Shown: positions 1-8,671 of the stretch, one piece after another
Numbering within the stretch: the first letter of the stretch is position 1
How the letters are laid out: each line of letters opens with the position of its first letter
Assembly: GCF_001646665.1 (NCBI RefSeq)
Contig: NZ_LWBU01000158.1
Span: forward strand, 1-64,000
Direction: 5' to 3'
DNA from: Streptomyces noursei
GTDB lineage: Bacteria; Actinomycetota; Actinomycetes; Streptomycetales; Streptomycetaceae
DNA length: 64,000 bases
Position numbers and translations under genes: made by a program
The notes under the pieces: generated by a model
Seen by the model: the letters and a program-made list of their open reading frames with translations, nothing else
Databases searched by the model: none
What the model was told of the DNA's origin: nothing

Positions 1-16
1 ACTTTGCGGACACTCC

Positions 17-1498
17 CTAGAACCTGGGCTCCGGCGCCCCGGACCGCGCCAGTTCCGCGGCTTCCTCCTGGGTGCAGACCGACGGCGGGGAGCCCTCCAG
101 GGGCCGGCGGGCCGTCTCCTTCATGCACGCGACCGCGATCACGCCGACCAGGGCCGCCGCCATGGCGTAGTAGGCGGGCATCAGGGTGCTGCCGGTGAGG
201 CTGATCAGCGCGGTGATGACCAGGGGCGTGGTGCCGCCGAAGAGGGAGGCGGAGAGGTTGTAGCCCACGGACAGCGAGCCGTAGCGCACCTGGGTGGGGA
301 ACAGCGCCGGGAGCGCCGCCGACATGGTGCCCAGCAGGCACACCAGGGACAGGCCGAGCATCAGCATGCCGGCCGTGACGGCGACGACGCCGCCCAGGCC
401 GATCAGCCAGAAGGCCGGGGCCGACAGGAACAGGAAGCCGAGCATGCCGGCCATCAGCAGCGGCTTGCGGCCGTACCGGTCGCTCAGCCGCCCCACCCGG
501 GTGATGATCAGCATCAGGAAGACCATGACGGCCAGCAGGATCAGCAGCCCGTGCGTCGCGCTGTAGCCCAGCTCGTCGGAGAGGTACGTCGGCATGTACG
601 ACAGCAGCATGTAGTCGGTGACGTTGTACGCGCCGACGAGCGCGATGCACAGGATCAGCGTCGGCCAGTACTCGCGGAAGATCGTGGCGAGGTCGCCCTT
701 CGCCGAGGTCTCCACCGGGTCGGCCGCCTCGGACGCGGTCGCGCCCTCCGCCTCCAGCTTCCGGAACGCCGGGGTCTCGTCGAGCCGCAGCCGCAGGTAG
801 AGCCCCACCAGGCCGAGCGGTCCCGCGACCAGGAACGGGATGCGCCAGCCCCACGCCTCCATGGACGCGTCGCCCAGCACCGCGGTCAGCACCGTCACCA
901 GGCCCGCCGCGCCGACGTACCCGGCCAGCGTGCCGAGCTCCAGGAAGCTGCCGAAGAAGCCGCGCCGCTTGTCCGGGGCGTACTCGGCGATGAAGGTCGA
1001 CGCGCCGCCGTACTCGCCGCCGGTGGAGAAGCCCTGGACCAGCCGGAACAGGATCAGCAGCACCGGGGCCCAGAAGCCGATGGACGCGTAGGAGGGGATC
1101 AGGCCGATGGCGAACGTGCCGACCGCCATCATGATCATCGTCAGGGCGAGCACCTTCTTGCGGCCGATGCGGTCGCCCATGGGACCGAAGACCATGCCGC
1201 CCAGCGGGCGGATCAGGAAGGCGACGGCGAAGGTCGCGAACGAGGACAGCAACTGCGCGGTGTCGTTCCCGGAGGGGAAGAACACATGGCCGATGGTGAC
1301 GGCCAGGTAGCTGTAGATGCCGAAGTCGAACCACTCCATGGCGTTGCCGAGCGAGGCGGCCTTCACGGCCCGTTTCACCGCCGTCACATCGGTGACGGTG
1401 ATGTCGGACCGCCGGAGCTTGGGGTTCCGCCGCCGCTGGATGGTGCGGAACAGCATGCGGTGGCGCCTGACCGCCGCAGGATCGGTCGTGGCCGCCAT
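17..1498 (-). CDS. MFS transporter, metabolite:H+ symporter (ProP-like) type
   Basis: Integral membrane secondary transporter of the sugar-porter-like MHS group (proline/betaine, citrate, shikimate type); the substrate cannot be read from sequence. About 493 aa with some 12 hydrophobic segments. The MFS loop 2-3 motif GDRIGRKK is near residue 110 and a second copy, SDRYGRKP, lies in the C-terminal half. The ATG at 1498 was chosen over upstream in-frame starts because an AAAGGAA ribosome site lies just before it and the protein then starts MAATTDPAAV. The C-terminal tail is short and cytoplasmic. It is read alone, tail-to-head with the peroxiredoxin gene. Confidence 0.88.
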   Translation of the reverse strand: MAATTDPAAVRRHRMLFRTIQRRRNPKLRRSDITVTDVTAVKRAVKAASLGNAMEWFDFGIYSYLAVTIGHVFFPSGNDTAQLLSSFATFAVAFLIRPLGGMVFGPMGDRIGRKKVLALTMIMMAVGTFAIGLIPSYASIGFWAPVLLILFRLVQGFSTGGEYGGASTFIAEYAPDKRRGFFGSFLELGTLAGYVGAAGLVTVLTAVLGDASMEAWGWRIPFLVAGPLGLVGLYLRLRLDETPAFRKLEAEGATASEAADPVETSAKGDLATIFREYWPTLILCIALVGAYNVTDYMLLSYMPTYLSDELGYSATHGLLILLAVMVFLMLIITRVGRLSDRYGRKPLLMAGMLGFLFLSAPAFWLIGLGGVVAVTAGMLMLGLSLVCLLGTMSAALPALFPTQVRYGSLSVGYNLSASLFGGTTPLVITALISLTGSTLMPAYYAMAAALVGVIAVACMKETARRPLEGSPPSVCTQEEAAELARSGAPEPRF

Positions 1499-1627
1499 GG
1501 GCAGGGTTCCTTTCCCGGACTGTGGATCAATCCAGGGGGAACATCTGCTCGGGAGTGGCGATCGCAAACCGAAGTCCCGGATCATTGGGACTTCGGTCAC
1601 ACGGCGAGGGGCCTTCCGGCGGACGGC

Positions 1628-2095
1628 TCAGATGCCGAGGTCCTTGATGATCTTGGCCACGTGCCCGGTCGCCTTCACGTTGTAGAGCGCGCGCTCGACC
1701 TTGCCCTCCTCGTCCACGACGACCGTGGAGCGGATCACGCCGGTCACCGTCTTGCCGTACAGCTTCTTCTCGCCGAAGGCGCCGTACGCGGTCAGCGTCT
1801 CCTTCTCCGGGTCCCCGACCAGCGTGACCTTCAGGTCCTCCTTCTCGCGGAACTTGGCCAGCTTCTCGGGCTTGTCCGGCGACACCCCGATCACGTCGTA
1901 GCCGGCGTCGGCGAGGACGTCGAGGTTGTCGGTGAAGTCGCACGCCTGCTTGGTGCAGCCGGGGGTCAGGGCGGCCGGGTAGAAGTAGACGATGACCTTG
2001 CGGCCCCGGTAGTCCGCCAGCGAGACGTCCTTGCCGTCCGCGTCGGGCAGGGTGAAGGCGGGGGCGGTGTCGCCGGGCTGCAGTCGCTCGCTCAT
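1628..2095 (-). CDS. bcp: Thioredoxin-dependent thiol peroxidase (Bcp/PrxQ peroxiredoxin)
   Basis: Cytoplasmic peroxiredoxin reducing H2O2 and alkyl hydroperoxides with electrons from thioredoxin. 155 aa, the usual Bcp length. The motif TPGCTKQAC carries the peroxidatic Cys47 and the resolving Cys52 five residues later, as in PrxQ enzymes. The fold-defining segments GDTAPAF, YFYPAALTPGC and GVSPDKPEKLAKF are all present. The ATG at 2095 gives the family-typical start MSERLQPGD; the in-frame extension upstream has no family similarity. Divergent from the DUF3618 gene at 2228. Confidence 0.95.
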   Translation of the reverse strand: MSERLQPGDTAPAFTLPDADGKDVSLADYRGRKVIVYFYPAALTPGCTKQACDFTDNLDVLADAGYDVIGVSPDKPEKLAKFREKEDLKVTLVGDPEKETLTAYGAFGEKKLYGKTVTGVIRSTVVVDEEGKVERALYNVKATGHVAKIIKDLGI

Positions 2096-2227
2096 GGCTT
2101 CTCGGCTCCTCGGGAGGGGGATGGCTCGTACGCGTTCAGAGCCTAATGGGGGTCTGGGACAGTCATCGGGTCCCCGAGCTGACAGACTGTCCACCACGGA
2201 TTCGGCCGGACCTACGGAGGCAGCGCG

Positions 2228-2548
2228 GTGTCGGAAGCCAGGACCCCTGCGCAGATCGAGGCGGACATCGTCCGCCGACGCGAGCAGCTCGCCGTCACTC
2301 TCGACGAGATCGGCGTGCGCGTGCACCCGAAGACGATCATCGGGGACGCGAAGGCCAGGGTGGCCTCGACGGTCGACCAGACCGCCGGGCGCGCCTTCGT
2401 CACCGTCAACCGCGTGGTGACGGACGTGAAGGGACGGTTCGTCTCGGAGGACGGCGCGCCGCGTCTGGAGCGGCTGGTGCCGGTGGCGCTGCTCGCCGTC
2501 GGTGTGGTGGGGCTGCTCGCGATGAGTGCCCGGCGGCGCCGGGACTGA
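2228..2548 (+). CDS. DUF3618 domain membrane-anchored protein
   Basis: 106 aa, GTG start. The N-terminal half carries the DUF3618 signature (RTPAQIEADIVRRREQLAVTLDEI), a helical region. One C-terminal transmembrane segment (about residues 85-100, LVPVALLAVGVVGLLAM) is followed by an RRRRD tail. The function of the family is not established; it is common in actinobacteria as a small tail-anchored protein. The next gene is a GroES-like protein 55 bp downstream on the same strand, so the two may share a transcript. Confidence 0.85.
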   Translation: MSEARTPAQIEADIVRRREQLAVTLDEIGVRVHPKTIIGDAKARVASTVDQTAGRAFVTVNRVVTDVKGRFVSEDGAPRLERLVPVALLAVGVVGLLAMSARRRRD

Positions 2549-2603
2549 CCCGAGTCATGACCCTCCGGCGTGCGGGACGCGCCGGGGCAGGTAGGTTCGT
2601 GGC

Positions 2604-2942
2604 GTGAGCGAGAACACCCACGACAAGCTGCCCATCCGGATGCTGCACGACCGGGTGCTGGTCCGCAGTGACACGCCCGAGGGCGAGAGGCGCTCGGGCG
2701 GCGGCATCCTGATCCCGGCGACCGCCGCGGTCGGCCGCCGGCTCGCCTGGGCCGAGGTGGTCGCGGTCGGACAGAACGTCCGGACCGTGGAGATCGGTGA
2801 CCGGGTGCTGTACGACCCCGAGGACCGCGCCGAGGTCGAGGTGCGGGGCGTGGCGTACGTACTGATGAGGGAGCGCGACCTGCACGCGGTCGCGGCGGAC
2901 CGGTTCGGCGGGTCGGAGGACTCGACCGGTCTGTATCTGTAG
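2604..2942 (+). CDS. GroES-like co-chaperonin family protein
   Basis: 112 aa, GTG start. It shows the GroES beta-barrel pattern: HDRVLVRSD, then an SGGGILIPATA mobile-loop-like segment, GRRLAWAEVVAVGQNV and EIGDRVLYDPED. It is longer and more divergent than the main GroES, with a C-terminal extension ending GLYL. It therefore looks like the second GroES-like protein of actinomycetes rather than the groES-groEL operon gene, and no groEL is adjacent. A client or partner cannot be deduced. Confidence 0.85.
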   Translation: MSENTHDKLPIRMLHDRVLVRSDTPEGERRSGGGILIPATAAVGRRLAWAEVVAVGQNVRTVEIGDRVLYDPEDRAEVEVRGVAYVLMRERDLHAVAADRFGGSEDSTGLYL

Positions 2943-2964
2943 GGCGGCTCCGGCGAGCGTGCGG

Positions 2965-2996
2965 GAAGGCCCGGTGGCGGACGTCACCGGGCCTTC
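2965..2996 (+). terminator. Hairpin terminator after the GroES-like gene
   Basis: A perfect 12-bp inverted repeat, GAAGGCCCGGTG / CACCGGGCCTTC, with an 8-nt loop. It lies 23 bp past the stop codon and has no U-tract, which is usual in Streptomyces. It separates the GroES-like gene from the riboswitch leader. Confidence 0.65.
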
Positions 2997-3044
2997 GTGC
3001 GCGGGCCCGCCACCGGGGCGCGCGCCTTTGCTAGCGTGGAGGGA

Positions 3045-3087
3045 CCCCGACGAGACGCGCCGTACCGGGTCAGGACAAGACGACGCA
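3045..3087 (+). promoter_or_regulatory. Guanidine-III (ykkC-III) riboswitch upstream of sugE
   Basis: The leader contains the conserved ykkC-III blocks in order: CCCG-ACGAG, GCGCCGTACC, then GGGTCAGGACAAGACG. This closely matches the Thermobifida fusca guanidine-III aptamer as I remember it. The P1 strands CCCG (3046-3049) and CGGG (3066-3069) differ from that aptamer's CCGG/CCGG but still pair, which is compensatory change. The second stem GCGCCGT / ACGACGC has one C-A mismatch. The downstream segment CCCGG (3110-3114), at the ribosome site CCGGAGG, can pair with CCGGG (3065-3069) of P1. This suggests ligand binding frees the ribosome site. The gene that follows is a SugE/Gdx exporter, the expected target. 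Confidence 0.85.
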
Positions 3088-3124
3088 CCCCGTATGTACG
3101 TCGTCGCGTCCCGGAGGTGCCGTC

Positions 3125-3445
3125 ATGGCATGGGTCCTGCTGATCGTCGCCGGTCTGCTCGAGGTGGGCTGGTCGGTCGGAATGAAGTTCACGGACGGGT
3201 TCACCCGGTGGTGGCCCAGTCTGTTCACCGGCGCCGGGATCGTCGCCAGCATGCTGCTGCTCGCCCAGGCGGCGAAGACCCTGCCGATCGGTACCGCGTA
3301 CGGCGTGTGGGTCGGCATCGGTGCGGCCGGTGCGGCGGTCGTCGGCATGGTGGTGCTGGGTGAGCCGGTGACCGCCGCGCGGATCTTCTTCGTCTGTCTG
3401 CTGCTGGTCGCGGTGGTGGGCCTGAAGGCGACCTCCGGGCACTGA
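3125..3445 (+). CDS. sugE: SugE/Gdx-type SMR transporter (guanidinium exporter)
   Basis: 106 aa, four transmembrane helices, small multidrug resistance family. SMR landmarks are present: WVLLIVAGLLEVGWSVGMK with the essential Glu in helix 1 (E13), then GTAYGVWVGIGAAGAAVVGM, then the LGEPV turn. The G-rich GVWVGIGA pattern and the lone gene context fit the SugE/Gdx subgroup, which exports guanidinium against protons. That subgroup works as an antiparallel homodimer, so a single gene suffices. Start ATG at 3125 with CGGAGG eight bases upstream. The guanidine-III riboswitch in the leader independently supports the substrate. Confidence 0.93.
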   Translation: MAWVLLIVAGLLEVGWSVGMKFTDGFTRWWPSLFTGAGIVASMLLLAQAAKTLPIGTAYGVWVGIGAAGAAVVGMVVLGEPVTAARIFFVCLLLVAVVGLKATSGH

Positions 3446-3478
3446 CCCGGCGGTACGGCCCCGGGGCCCGCCGGCCGG

Positions 3479-5872
3479 CTACCGGACCGGTCCGCCGGGC
3501 GGCCCGGCCGGCATGACCGGCATGGCCGGCGCGGGGCCCGGCCCCGCCGCGCCCCCGCCGCCGGGGGCCGCGGCGCCGGCGGGTGTGCCGGTCCCGGGGG
3601 AGCCGGGCGGGCCTGCCGGGTCCTGGCCGCCCGCCCCGTGCGTCCCCCGCGTACCGCCGCCGGTCCGCGTACCGGCCGATTCGCGGGCGCCGCCCGGTGC
3701 GCCGGGGCCCTCGAAGCCGTCGTACCCGCCGGAGCCGTCGCCCCTGCCCCGCTCCGCGCCGGCGTCCTCGACGTCCCAGCCCTCCACGTCCTCCGGGGCA
3801 CCGGAGCCGGAGGGGTCGGGCTCCTCCAGCTCCTTCTCGGCGCCGTCGGCCAGCACCAGGTCGAAGTCGCGGACCGCGCTGTCGGCCAGCGCCGCCCGGG
3901 TGTACTCGCCCCAGATCTCCGCCGGGGCCCCGCCGCCGTTCATGCGTTCCAGGCCCAGCGCCCCGTACAGGGGTTTCTGCGCTCCGGTGTCCGGGTCCTG
4001 GCCCATGACGGTGATGACGGTCGCCAGGTCCGGGGTGTAGCCGGCGAACCAGGCCGCCTTGTCGTCCTCCGCCGTCCCGGTCTTGCCGGCGGCGGGACGG
4101 CCGGCCGCCTGGGCGGCGGTTCCGGTGCCGCCCTCGATGACGCTGCGCAGCATGGCGGTGGTCGTGTCGGCGGCCTCCCTGCTGATCACCTGCTCGCTCT
4201 TGCGGGCGGGCAGGGGCAGCGCGGTGCCGTCCTTCTCGATCTTCTCGACGAGGGCGTACGTCGCGTGCTTGCCGTGGTTGGCGAGGGTGGCGTACGCCTC
4301 CGCCATGTCCAGCACGCTGGCGGTGGCCGGGCCGAGCGCGATGGACGGGGAGGGGTTGAGGTCGGGCGTGTCGGGGGGCAGGCCCAGGTCGATGGCGGTC
4401 TGCTCCACCTTGGCCGGGCCGACGTCCACGGCGAGCTGCGCGTAGACCGCGTTGACGGACTTGTCGGTGGCGGTGCGCACGGTGATGGGGCCGTAGTCGA
4501 CGTCGTCCTCGTTGGCCGGGGCGTACCGGCTGCCGGTCCAGCCCTGGACGGCGCGCTTGTTGGTGCCGTCGTAGCGGGTGTGGGGCGAGATGCGGTCGCC
4601 GTCCTGGGTGACGGAGGAGTGGTGGACGGCGGCGGCGAAGACGAACGGCTTGAAGGTGGAGCCGACCTGGTAGTCGCGGCGGGTCGCGTTGTTGACGAAC
4701 TGCCGGGTGTAGTCGACGCCGCCGTACATGGCGACCACCTTGCCGGTGGCCGGGTCGATGGACACGCCGCCGACCCGGACGTAGCGGTCGGTCTCGTTGG
4801 AGTCGTCGAGCCGTGCCATGACCTGTTCGTCGACCGCGCCGGCGAGGGCCTCCTGCTTGTCCTGCTGGAGGGTGGTGGTGATGCGGTAGCCGCCCTGGGC
4901 GAGGGTCTTCTCGTCGATGACGTGGTGGTCGGTGAGGTAGTTCTCGACCGCCTGGACGACGTAGCCGCGCTGGCCGGACAGGCCGGTGGTGGCCGTCACC
5001 TCCTCGGGCTCGGGGAAGGTGGTGGCGGCGCGGGCGGCGGGGCTGAGCCACTTCTCCGTGACCATGGCGTCCAGGACGTAGTTCCAGCGGCGGAGCGCCT
5101 TGGCCCGGTTCTCGGGGCGGCCGTCGACGTCGTAGGCGCTGGGGGCGTTGAGGAGGACGGCGAGGTAGGCGCCCTGAGCGGTGGTCAGGTCCTGGGCGTC
5201 CCTGCCGTAGTAGGCGCGGGCGGCGGCCTGGATGCCGTAGGCGTTGCGGCCGTAGAAGCTGGTGTTGAGGTACCCCTGGAAGATGTCGTCCTTGGTCTTC
5301 TCCCGGTCGAGCCTGATCGAGATGAAGAACTCCTTCGCCTTCCGGACGAGGGTCTGTTCCTGGCCGAGGTAGTAGTTCTTGACGTACTGCTGGGTGATGG
5401 TGGAACCGCCCTGGGTGCCCTTTCCGGTCAGGGTGTTCCAGGTGGCGCGGAGCATCGCCTCGGGGTCGACGCCGGGCTGGGAGTAGAAGTCGCGGTCCTC
5501 GGCGGCGAGCACGGCGTGCTGCACGGTGGCCGGGACCTGGGAGAGCCGGACGTTCTCGCGGTTGACGTCACCCTTCTGGGCGAGCGGGGTGCCGTCCTCG
5601 TAGAGGAACACGTTCGACTGGGCCGTGGCGGCGGCGTTGGCGGGCGGGATGTCGACGAAGTGGTAGCCGGCGAAGAAGCCGCCGATCAGGAGGAGGGCGG
5701 CGAGGAGGAAGGCGCCGAGGACCATCCGCCAGGTGGGGAGGAGCCGGCGCAGGCCGGTGCGCTTCCGCCTGCCCTTCCGCTTCCGTTCCGGCGGGACGGG
5801 GGTTTCGGCGGGGGGCCCGGCGTCGGTCGGGTCGCGGGGCTCCCAGCCTGGCTGCGGTGGCTCGTCGCTCAT
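3479..5872 (-). CDS. Class A penicillin-binding protein (transglycosylase/transpeptidase)
   Basis: Bifunctional murein synthase, 797 aa. A basic cytoplasmic N-terminus precedes one transmembrane helix (about residues 50-70). The GT51 glycosyltransferase domain follows, with AAEDRDFY (catalytic Glu125) and QGGSTITQQ (about 154-162). The transpeptidase domain has STFK near residue 404, SVN near 471 and KTG near 596. After the enzyme comes a tail of about 130 residues rich in Gly, Pro, Ala and acidic residues, probably extracellular and disordered. The ATG at 5872 has a GGAG site upstream. It converges on sugE and diverges from the ABC exporter operon. Confidence 0.96.
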   Translation of the reverse strand: MSDEPPQPGWEPRDPTDAGPPAETPVPPERKRKGRRKRTGLRRLLPTWRMVLGAFLLAALLLIGGFFAGYHFVDIPPANAAATAQSNVFLYEDGTPLAQKGDVNRENVRLSQVPATVQHAVLAAEDRDFYSQPGVDPEAMLRATWNTLTGKGTQGGSTITQQYVKNYYLGQEQTLVRKAKEFFISIRLDREKTKDDIFQGYLNTSFYGRNAYGIQAAARAYYGRDAQDLTTAQGAYLAVLLNAPSAYDVDGRPENRAKALRRWNYVLDAMVTEKWLSPAARAATTFPEPEEVTATTGLSGQRGYVVQAVENYLTDHHVIDEKTLAQGGYRITTTLQQDKQEALAGAVDEQVMARLDDSNETDRYVRVGGVSIDPATGKVVAMYGGVDYTRQFVNNATRRDYQVGSTFKPFVFAAAVHHSSVTQDGDRISPHTRYDGTNKRAVQGWTGSRYAPANEDDVDYGPITVRTATDKSVNAVYAQLAVDVGPAKVEQTAIDLGLPPDTPDLNPSPSIALGPATASVLDMAEAYATLANHGKHATYALVEKIEKDGTALPLPARKSEQVISREAADTTTAMLRSVIEGGTGTAAQAAGRPAAGKTGTAEDDKAAWFAGYTPDLATVITVMGQDPDTGAQKPLYGALGLERMNGGGAPAEIWGEYTRAALADSAVRDFDLVLADGAEKELEEPDPSGSGAPEDVEGWDVEDAGAERGRGDGSGGYDGFEGPGAPGGARESAGTRTGGGTRGTHGAGGQDPAGPPGSPGTGTPAGAAAPGGGGAAGPGPAPAMPVMPAGPPGGPVR

Positions 5873-6063
5873 GATCTCCGGCCTGTTTCGTCACGTATGG
5901 GGCGTTTTGCGAAGTCCCTTCATAGTGCACGGTCCACCCGCCCAACCCCGGCAACGGCAGCCGGAACGACAGCCGAAAACCGCTCGCGGGCACGGATGTG
6001 AGCGGGCTAGGCTCCTCGGCTTTGGTGTGTGCCGACGGCGGACGGACGCGGGAGGGGGCCAGG

Positions 6064-6864
6064 ATGCGGCTGTACGCGGCCGTGGCGGCGGGCGGGTTCC
6101 GGCGCTATGCGACCTACCGGGTGGCGACCGCCGCCGGGGTGTTCACCAACACCGTCTTCGGCTTCATCCTGGCGTACACCTACATGGCCCTGTGGGACGA
6201 GCGTCCGGGGCTCGGTGGCTACGACATGTCCGAGGCGCTCACCTATGTGTGGATCGGACAGGCGCTGCTGGCGACCTGCGGGCTCATGGGCGGCGGGTTC
6301 GAGGACGAGCTGATGGAGCGCATCAAGACGGGTGACATCGCCGTCGACCTGTACCGCCCGGCGGACCTCCAGGCGTGGTGGCTGTCGGTCGCCCTGGGCC
6401 GGTCGGCCTTCCAGCTGCTGGGCCGGGGCGTGGTCCCGATGGCGGTCGGGGCGCTCGCCTTCGACCTCGCCCTGCCCGGGCACCCGTCGACATGGGCGGC
6501 CTTCCTGCTGTCGGTGGCGCTGGGCGTGGTGGTCAGCTTCGCCGTCTGGTTCCTGGTGGCGCTGAGCGCGTTCTGGCTGATGGACGGGGCCGGGGCGGTG
6601 CAGGTGGCGTGGCTGGCGGGGACGTTCTTCTCCGGGATGCTGCTGCCGCTGACCGTCTTCCCCGGCGCGCTGGGCGAGGTGGCGCGGCTGCTGCCGTGGG
6701 CGTCGCTGCTCCAGGTGCCGGCGGACGTGTTCCTGGAGAAGCGGACCGGCTGGGCCCTGCTGGAGGCGTACGCCTTCCAGGCCGGCTGGGCGGTGGTGCT
6801 GCTGGCGGCGGGGCGCGCGCTCCAGGCCGTGGCGACCCGGAGGGTGGTGGTGCAGGGTGGCTGA
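6064..6864 (+). CDS. ABC-2 family permease (first subunit)
   Basis: 266 aa, about six transmembrane segments, of the daunorubicin-exporter/ABC-2 type (DUF990-like). Start ATG at 6064, preceded by GGGAGGGGG. It opens a three-gene operon. Its stop codon overlaps the next permease start by 8 bases (GTG at 6857), and the ATPase follows 4 bp after that. A two-permease plus one-ATPase export complex is the likely product; the substrate is unknown. Confidence 0.88.
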   Translation: MRLYAAVAAGGFRRYATYRVATAAGVFTNTVFGFILAYTYMALWDERPGLGGYDMSEALTYVWIGQALLATCGLMGGGFEDELMERIKTGDIAVDLYRPADLQAWWLSVALGRSAFQLLGRGVVPMAVGALAFDLALPGHPSTWAAFLLSVALGVVVSFAVWFLVALSAFWLMDGAGAVQVAWLAGTFFSGMLLPLTVFPGALGEVARLLPWASLLQVPADVFLEKRTGWALLEAYAFQAGWAVVLLAAGRALQAVATRRVVVQGG

Positions 6865-7669
6865 GCCGGTCGCGGGAGTGCGCGCGTACGGGCTGATCGC
6901 CGCGATGTGGGTGCGGTCGACGATGACGTACCGCTTCTCCTTCGCGATGACGCTGCTGTCCAACTTCACGGCGACGGGGTTCGACTTCGTCGTCATCCTG
7001 CTGATGTTCGGCCAGGTGGACGGGCTGGGCGGCTTCTCGTTCGCCGAGGTCGCCTTCCTGTACGGGACGACCGGGACGGCCTTCGGGCTGGCCGACCTGG
7101 TGCTCGGCCAGGTGCAGCGGCTGGGGCGGCGAGTGCGGGACGGGACGCTGGACACGCTGCTGGTGCGGCCGGTGCCGGTGCTGGCGCAGGTGGCGGCGGA
7201 CCGGTTCGCGCTGCGGCGGGTGGGACGGGTGATCCAGGGGCTGATCGTGCTGGTGTGGTCCCTGGTGCTGCTCGACGTCGAGTGGACGCCGCTGAAGGCG
7301 GCGCTCGTGCCGGTGATGGTGATCGGCGGGTGGCTGATCTTCTCGGCGGTGATGGTGATGGGGGCGGCGTTCCAGTTCTGGGCGCAGGACGGCTCCGAGG
7401 TCGCCAACGCGTTCACCTACGGCGGGAACACCCTGCTCCAGTACCCGCCGGTGATCTTCGCGCAGGACCTGGTGCGCGGGGTGGTGTACGTGGTGCCGCT
7501 GGCGTTCGTGAACTGGGTGCCGGCGCTGTACGTGCTGGGGCGCGAGGCGCCGGCGGGACTGCCGGGGTGGGCGGCGTTCGCGTCACCGCTGGTGGCGGCG
7601 GTGTTCTGGGTGGTGGCGGGTCTTGCGTGGCGGGTGGGCATGCGTTCGTACCGGAGCACGGGGAGCTGA
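6857..7669 (+). CDS. ABC-2 family permease (second subunit)
   Basis: 270 aa, about six transmembrane helices. GTG start overlaps the first permease, so translation is coupled. Recognisable ABC-2 segments include FGLADLVLGQVQRLGRRVRDGTLDTLLVRPVP, the cytoplasmic coupling region seen in ABC-2 permeases of this paired type. It pairs with the preceding permease to form the membrane part of the exporter energised by the next gene. Confidence 0.88.
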   Translation: MAEPVAGVRAYGLIAAMWVRSTMTYRFSFAMTLLSNFTATGFDFVVILLMFGQVDGLGGFSFAEVAFLYGTTGTAFGLADLVLGQVQRLGRRVRDGTLDTLLVRPVPVLAQVAADRFALRRVGRVIQGLIVLVWSLVLLDVEWTPLKAALVPVMVIGGWLIFSAVMVMGAAFQFWAQDGSEVANAFTYGGNTLLQYPPVIFAQDLVRGVVYVVPLAFVNWVPALYVLGREAPAGLPGWAAFASPLVAAVFWVVAGLAWRVGMRSYRSTGS

Positions 7670-7673
7670 TGGA

Positions 7674-8645
7674 GTGACGGACACCGGATTCATCGAACTG
7701 GACGGGGTGGAGAAGGTCTTCGAGGTGCGCCGCAGAACCGGCCGCTTCCGGCGCGAGAAGCGCCAGGTCCGGGCGGTCGACGGCATCGGATTCCGGGTGC
7801 CGCGCGGCGAGATGGTGGGCTACATCGGCCCCAACGGCGCGGGCAAGTCGACCACCATCAAGATGCTGACGGGCATCCTCACCCCCAGCGGCGGCCGGCT
7901 GCGCGTCGCGGGCATCGACCCCTCCCGCGAGCGCACCCGGCTGGCGCGCCGCATCGGCGTGGTGTTCGGGCAGCGCACGACGCTCTGGTGGGACCTGCCG
8001 CTGCGGGACTCCTACCGCCTGGTGCACCGCATGTACCGCATCCCCGACGCCCGCTTCCGCGAGAACCTGGACCGCTGCGTCGAACTGCTCGACCTCGCCG
8101 AGCTGCTGGAGGTGCCGGTCCGTCAGCTGTCGCTCGGGCAGCGGATGCGCGGCGACATCGCGGCCGCCCTGCTGCACGACCCCGAGGTGCTGTACCTGGA
8201 CGAGCCGACCATCGGCCTGGACGTCATCTCCAAGGCGAAGGTCCGCGACTTCCTCCGCGACCTGAACGCCGAGCGCGGCACCACGGTGCTCCTCACCACC
8301 CACGACCTCACCGACATCGAGCAGCTGTGCAAACGGGTGATGGTCATCGACCACGGGCGCCTGATGTACGACGGCCCCCTCGGCGGCCTGCACGAGGTGG
8401 GCGAGAGCGAGCGGACGCTGGTGGTGGACCTGGAGCGGGAGCTGCCGCCCATCACCGCCGACGGCGCCCGGGTGGTGCGCGTCGACGGCCCGCGCCAGTG
8501 GCTGGCGTTCCCCGCCGCCCGGTCGGCCGCGCCCCTGGTGGCCCGGATCGCGGCGGAGTACCCGCTGGTGGACCTGTCGGTGCGGGAACCGGACATCGAG
8601 ACCGTGATCGCCAAGATGTACGCGGAGCGATCGGCGGGCCTGTGA
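7674..8645 (+). CDS. ABC transporter ATP-binding protein (ABC-2 exporter)
   Basis: 323 aa, GTG start 4 bp after the second permease with GGGAG upstream. Walker A is GPNGAGKST (residues 52-60), followed by a Q-loop region, the signature LSLGQRMRGD, Walker B VLYLDEPTIGLD and the switch His in LLTTHDLTD. A C-terminal region of about 80 residues after the ATPase core resembles the DUF4162-type accessory domain of exporter ATPases. The gene completes the exporter operon 6064-8645. The W-rich loop GQRTTLWWDLPL is typical of this subfamily. Confidence 0.93.
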   Translation: MTDTGFIELDGVEKVFEVRRRTGRFRREKRQVRAVDGIGFRVPRGEMVGYIGPNGAGKSTTIKMLTGILTPSGGRLRVAGIDPSRERTRLARRIGVVFGQRTTLWWDLPLRDSYRLVHRMYRIPDARFRENLDRCVELLDLAELLEVPVRQLSLGQRMRGDIAAALLHDPEVLYLDEPTIGLDVISKAKVRDFLRDLNAERGTTVLLTTHDLTDIEQLCKRVMVIDHGRLMYDGPLGGLHEVGESERTLVVDLERELPPITADGARVVRVDGPRQWLAFPAARSAAPLVARIAAEYPLVDLSVREPDIETVIAKMYAERSAGL

Positions 8646-8671
8646 CGGGCACCCGGCACTAGGCTGCCGGT

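Noticed and set aside
551..2146. Long plus-strand open frame of 531 codons opposite the transporter and peroxiredoxin genes
   Set aside because: Antisense frame in high-GC DNA; Arg/Gly/Asp-rich, no family motif, overlaps two well-supported genes.
3638..6001. Plus-strand open frame of 787 codons opposite the PBP gene
   Set aside because: Shadow of the PBP gene, Val/Gly/Asp-rich composition typical of antisense codon bias.
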